The notes below the pieces were generated by a model. The model was given only the letters and a program-made list of their open reading frames with translations, made no database searches and had not been told where the DNA came from. From contig JAFGDC010000327.1 in NCBI GenBank assembly GCA_016932295.1, positions 1 to 7,947 on the forward strand: 7,947 nt of DNA, read 5' to 3'. Below are positions 6,001 to 7,947 of the stretch, in pieces. Source of the stretch: a candidate division CSSED10-310 bacterium. GTDB taxonomy: Bacteria > CSSED10-310 > JAFGDC01. The translations under genes were made by a program, and so were the position numbers. The stretch's first letter is position 1. Each line of letters begins with the position of its first letter.

Positions 6001-7549
6001 AGGCGACACCTGTCAATACGCCAACGACTACGGCTCTGGGGCTGTGGGTTGTACATTGTCGTACGGTCTCGGCAGCTCCGATGTGGTCTACCGTCTGCAT
6101 GTCAACGAGGGCACCTGCATCGAGATCACTGTCGACACCCCGGGCTTCGATAGCTCCGTATACATTGTGGACTCCTGCGACGGAGACGGAACCTGCATTG
6201 GCGTGATCGACGACCCCGAACCCCAGTTCTTTCGTCTGACCCTCACTGCCGGCACCTATTACTTGGTAGTCGATGGTTACAGCAACTCCAGCAACCAATG
6301 CGGCTCCTACACGGTCGTCATCGAACCGTGCGCATCCTGCCCGTCCACCATCCCCTTCTTTGAAGGCTTCGAGGGCACCATGCCGCCGGTCTGCTGGACC
6401 ACTGAAGTGATGCAGGGGCCGAACGACTGGCTGCTGACCACCTCGGCGGAAGTGGAGGGTTCGCAACAGGCGGTGCTTGGTTACAATATCAGCGTCCCCG
6501 TCGAGGTCCGCCTGGTAACTCCGTACCTTGATATGAGCACGGGTTCCGATTACGCCCTGTCGTTCTGGTTCTATCATCGCAGTGAGGCTTCCACCGACAA
6601 CCTGCTGGTCGAAATCTCGGTGGACGATGGCCCATGGGAGACCGTGGGAAGTCCCATCGCGACCCTCGCGCCTTACTACCATAACCGCTTCTATTCCTAT
6701 GATCTCAGTACGTACTGCGGATCTGGCAACGAGCGTAACCGCGTGGCGTTCCGCGGCTACATCCAGGATGACGGTTGGTACATACTGCTCGATGCGGTGG
6801 CCATCGCTGAACCACGCGATGCACTGCCGGCGCCGGTGGTCAATGAAGTCAGTTATGACGACGCCGCCAGCGACGACATCAGTTTCGTGGAGCTGTATTA
6901 TCCCGGCGGCGGCCTCGATCTTGGCGGCTGGCGAATCAGCAGTTGGGACGGAACGAGCGGCCTGTTGTCCACCGTCAATAACGGCCAGTACACCATTCCA
7001 GGCGGTACCATCATGCCTCCCGACGGCTATTTTGTTATCGGTCAAATCGCGGTTGCGAATGTGGACCTGGCTATCGCCAGCTTCGATCTCGAGGATGGCG
7101 ATCCCGACAGCCTTGAGTTGCAGGATCCATACTGCCGCCCCCGGGATGGTTTTGGCTGGGGCGACTTCTCCTCTTATCCGTTGCGCAACCATGGAGAGGG
7201 CGCGGCCGTCACTGACCGTGCCGGTTCCGACACCATCACGTACCAACTCTGTCCCACCGGCGTGGATACCCACGACGATGCAAACGACTTCGACTGGCTG
7301 AGCGCCAGTCCGGGACAGATTAACCCGTGCGCCCCAACTCCCACTCCCTTCCTCAGTCCGACGCCAACCAGCAGCCCGTCCCCGACGCCAAGCCCGACCG
7401 CCAGCCCGACTCCGCCGTCAACCCCGACCCCCACTCGAACATCGACACCCGCGGTGATCCCGACTACCGACACCGCCAGTTTGGCGATTCTGCTTCTGGC
7501 GTTCACGGGATTGTACGCCGCACGAAGTAAATCGAAACAGGCACGATGA
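2996..7549 (+). CDS. Large modular secreted or surface-anchored protein, 1517 aa
   Basis: The protein begins with a signal peptide: Lys2, a hydrophobic core at 8-20, and probable cleavage after VLA (19-21). Modules in order are my assignments from sequence patterns. A CBM9/DOMON-like beta-sandwich (about 22-255) starts with VDGNPSDW and has a calcium-loop-like DRDHNPSTG. A lamin-tail-like domain (about 265-440) follows, then Thr/Pro linker 1 (445-475). Next is a PPC-like domain (476-617, opening EIEPNDS), then Cys-rich unit A (623-750) and linker 2. A choice-of-anchor J/MAM-like jelly roll (784-955) leads to linker 3, unit B (982-1109), and a second jelly roll (1112-1277, FFEGFEG). A second lamin-tail-like domain (1280-1445, VVNEVSYDD) precedes a Ser/Thr/Pro stalk (1446-1486) and a C-terminal membrane segment with basic tail. 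Many cysteines suggest disulfides outside the cytoplasm. No catalytic motif was seen. Likely roles are adhesion, carbohydrate binding or envelope structure; this is inference. Confidence 0.9.
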   Translation: MKHYGWMTALFFLLVTSTVLAHYVTVDGNPSDWAMAAPVAVNLGHIGRNSSSHGEYIWTDDANDERTDFSPVLEMDLRTFRITADAFNLYFLATFGDLTLAGGNGAVQIQIAIDRDHNPSTGQEWFANGSDTKVKSNNGWEYLVATRFGSGHSIPVIYEPDWSVNYDGTSVLSVATDAVEIAVPWSEIGGMSHDLWFTVGIFKGNDVNETWDISGTSDCLDALTHYHWYPGVTGHNTWEEVSDQIIDYHCDVCFTPDTGEIQSPWLIAEVLYNCTGTEPNGEWIRIVNNTQLSLDGSALIISDEETAGGSEGAYTIYSANGVAPGGYLTMANRATGFLAVHGCNPDHEMTDTDPSVPDMLLVSAWSTGGAGSLQLGNTNDEVLLFDQMFTLLDVLVYGSTATYPGVVPHVNIVEAHSLRRLPVHGDTNDCSVDFIDESAPDPCVTPSPTPTVTLTPTVTLTPTVTLTPTPTATGTCPYQMEIEPNDSTSAAQISGNVINCGEKRCGAIDGITDYYDHFQLTIPGPYPMLVYASVFGDDSTCEWPFGMGLDPHVKIVASSGNVVLGIGEDNHGDCGSPCGNPMNFDAMATVTLVPGVYYVEVMSAFSHYGPYVLQVCGEEIPGGDLCDEGIPVLIPANLPFSDSGTTCGGVNNYSSSGVGCSLVYGLGSEDVVYELQVGYPQTIRIQANPATFDGAIYLVDACDGTGSCYAVIDDPEPYDFQVTLSLGVYHLIIDGFPNTFNGCGDYTLNISSVAATATPSPTPSPTPSATTTPEPSPTIMTTPCDYIPLYENSFDSGLGDMTIYDCDGTGAANWTYSSGYYCGTAGSMMHSYNPAGNVDNDWAVTDAIDVVGQACLVLEFDYNHLSSYYDDILAVYISTSGVSPCLDPGAWTLVYGPVDYYTDGCEHVRLDLCAMVPLLCCNTQNLYIGFQYQGEDDLRIIVDNIVVHDDCCGPGLCPATATPIYTYTPSPTPTTTPTPLQGDSCADGIPVMIPADLPYMNGGDTCQYANDYGSGAVGCTLSYGLGSSDVVYRLHVNEGTCIEITVDTPGFDSSVYIVDSCDGDGTCIGVIDDPEPQFFRLTLTAGTYYLVVDGYSNSSNQCGSYTVVIEPCASCPSTIPFFEGFEGTMPPVCWTTEVMQGPNDWLLTTSAEVEGSQQAVLGYNISVPVEVRLVTPYLDMSTGSDYALSFWFYHRSEASTDNLLVEISVDDGPWETVGSPIATLAPYYHNRFYSYDLSTYCGSGNERNRVAFRGYIQDDGWYILLDAVAIAEPRDALPAPVVNEVSYDDAASDDISFVELYYPGGGLDLGGWRISSWDGTSGLLSTVNNGQYTIPGGTIMPPDGYFVIGQIAVANVDLAIASFDLEDGDPDSLELQDPYCRPRDGFGWGDFSSYPLRNHGEGAAVTDRAGSDTITYQLCPTGVDTHDDANDFDWLSASPGQINPCAPTPTPFLSPTPTSSPSPTPSPTASPTPPSTPTPTRTSTPAVIPTTDTASLAILLLAFTGLYAARSKSKQAR
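4341..4394 (+). repeat. Three tandem 18-bp repeats encoding a Thr/Pro linker
   Basis: Copies lie at 4341-4358, 4359-4376 and 4377-4394, followed by 7 matching bases. Copies 2 and 3 are identical; copy 1 differs only at a silent third position (ACT versus ACC for Thr). The period is six codons (PTVTLT), so copy-number change would keep the frame. It forms the middle of linker 1 (residues 445-475). Confidence 0.92.
4862..5245 (+). repeat. Unit A of an internally duplicated 128-residue module
   Basis: Residues 623-750 align without gaps to residues 982-1109 (unit B), with 67 of 128 identities by my hand count. Shared landmarks are GIPV-IPA-LP, a VGC-L-YGLGS-DVVY segment, YLVD/YIVD with a CDG-G-C loop, VIDDPEP and a late DG...CG-YT. 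The pattern resembles the PPC-like beta-sandwich repeats of exported bacterial proteins. Conserved cysteines probably form disulfides. Confidence 0.85.
5939..6322 (+). repeat. Unit B of the duplicated 128-residue module
   Basis: Residues 982-1109 have the same length as unit A and keep its main Cys, Gly and Asp landmarks, including VIDDPEP. The DNA of the two units has diverged considerably in codon choice, so the duplication is old or has been shuffled; this is not a recent tandem copy. Confidence 0.85.
7325..7447 (+). other. Ser/Thr/Pro stalk before the C-terminal anchor
   Basis: Residues about 1444-1484 consist almost only of Pro, Thr and Ser, with repeats of PTPS and SPT type. Such stretches act as extended spacers, possibly O-glycosylated, which lift a surface protein away from the membrane. 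Three similar, shorter linkers lie at residues 445-475, 754-783 and 959-980. Confidence 0.8.
7448..7546 (+). other. C-terminal sorting-signal-like tail
   Basis: Residues 1485-1517 have the three-part layout of CTERM signals: a short motif (VIPTTDT, 1487-1493), a hydrophobic span (about 1494-1509, LAILLLAFTGLYAA) and a basic tail (RSKSKQAR). It matches none of PEP-CTERM, GlyGly-CTERM or LPxTG. The IPT start recalls IPTL-CTERM, but the following Leu-Ser is absent. It may be recognised by an exosortase-like transpeptidase or may be a plain C-terminal membrane anchor. Confidence 0.65.
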
Positions 7550-7890
7550 GCGAACCGGACGCCGCGGTCGGACAGACCACCAACAGTCACGAATGGCCGC
7601 CATGCCGGCGGAGGGGGCTGAAACAGCAATAGTTTCAAGATCTTTCGTTGCAATAAGAAAGAGGATCCGGGACATATCCGGTTGGCAGTTTCCCCTGTTT
7701 CGCAACCTCGGTATCTTTCTGTGTTGCAGTCCCCATTCATCTCATCAATTCCCCGCTGGCACGAGACTGGGTCGAGTCATCCGCCACCCGCCGTTTACGG
7801 CCGCCAGCGCCATCTGCGCCGGGTGGATCTCTGACTCAAAGGAGCTTAGGTTTCGATATAAGCCTGAAGTGGATCAGTAAAGAGGAGCGG
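7550..7890. other. Intergenic region downstream of the surface-protein gene
   Basis: I see no convincing gene here. Small inverted repeats occur at 7619-7637 (TGAAAC/GTTTCA, 7-nt loop) and 7641-7662 (TCTTTC/GAAAGA, 10-nt loop). Neither is GC-rich or followed by a T-run, so no intrinsic terminator can be called. A loose direct repeat (ATCTTTC then GTTGCA) occurs at 7640-7652 and 7713-7728. TATAAG at 7857-7862 could be a -10 box for the frame starting at 7891, without a good -35. Confidence 0.5.
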
Positions 7891-7947
7891 TTGTCTGACG
7901 AAAAGCGCCTTCGTGTGCCTTCAGTGGTGTCTTTATCAGCGCCACTG
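7891..7947 (+). CDS. Possible N-terminus of a gene running off the right edge (TTG start)
   Basis: AGGAG at 7883-7887 lies 3 nt before TTG 7891. The frame is open for 19 codons to the edge, reading MSDEKRLRVPSVVSLSAPL. The opening looks like a normal cytosolic N-terminus, and TTG is also used by the large gene here. The spacing is short, the segment is tiny, and its last 26 bases form an inverted repeat that could belong to a non-coding element. I cannot assign a function. Confidence 0.35.
   Translation, partial: MSDEKRLRVPSVVSLSAPL
7922..7947. repeat. Inverted repeat at the right edge
   Basis: CAGTGGTG (7922-7929) pairs with CGCCACTG (7940-7947) over eight bases, including one G-T pair, around a 10-nt loop. 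The window ends at the repeat, so its full extent is unknown. It overlaps the possible gene start at 7891. Confidence 0.5.

Noticed and set aside
5807..7273. Long (488-codon) open frame on the minus strand inside the surface-protein gene
   Set aside because: It is antisense to clear domain-encoding sequence on the plus strand, has no recognisable motifs or ribosome binding site, and reflects the rarity of stop codons opposite a GC-rich gene.
7555..7637. Intrinsic terminator of the surface-protein gene
   Set aside because: Stems there are short or AT-rich and none is followed by a T-run, so termination site and mechanism remain unknown.
7593..7880. 95-codon plus-strand frame after the surface-protein gene
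   Set aside because: It has no ribosome binding site, an irregular composition, and small inverted repeats inside it; more likely non-coding.

Overview
The window comes from a bacterial chromosome. The genes have clear Shine-Dalgarno sites (AAGGAGG, GGAGG), three kinds of start codon (ATG, GTG and TTG), and moderately high G+C by eye. The largest gene encodes an exported 1517-residue protein with Thr/Pro-rich spacers and a C-terminal hydrophobic segment plus basic tail. That style is common in Gram-negative, often uncultured lineages (Deltaproteobacteria-like groups, Planctomycetes and various candidate phyla). I cannot place the organism more precisely from sequence alone.

Layout from left to right. 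Bases 1-685 (minus) hold the N-terminal 228 residues of a galactose-1-phosphate uridylyltransferase-like protein of the HIT superfamily; the gene runs off the left edge. Bases 686-1094 are a divergent intergenic region with a plausible promoter for the next gene and an inverted repeat. Bases 1095-1760 (plus) encode a complete MBL-fold metallohydrolase. It converges, with a single base between the stop codons, on an unrecognised helical 186-residue protein read from 2322 down to 1762 (GTG start). Bases 2323-2995 are non-coding. They carry a near-consensus sigma-70 type promoter at 2710-2738 and a predicted leader of about 250 nt containing hairpins.

Bases 2996-7549 (plus, TTG start) encode the 1517-residue mosaic surface protein. 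It has a signal peptide, a CBM9/DOMON-like module, a lamin-tail-like module, a PPC-like beta-sandwich module, two copies of a 128-residue Cys-rich module each followed by a jelly-roll module of choice-of-anchor J/MAM type, a second lamin-tail-like module, and a terminal Ser/Thr/Pro stalk. It ends in a motif, transmembrane segment and basic tail that looks like a C-terminal sorting signal. Bases 7550-7890 show no convincing gene. At the right edge an open frame with a TTG start may be the first 19 codons of another gene, or part of an intergenic inverted repeat.

The genes do not form an operon, since orientations alternate (minus, plus, minus, plus). I see no evidence that the two enzymes act together with the surface protein. 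The most interesting part is the surface protein: its internal duplication, its in-frame DNA-level tandem repeat, its unclassified C-terminal signal, and its structured 5' leader.
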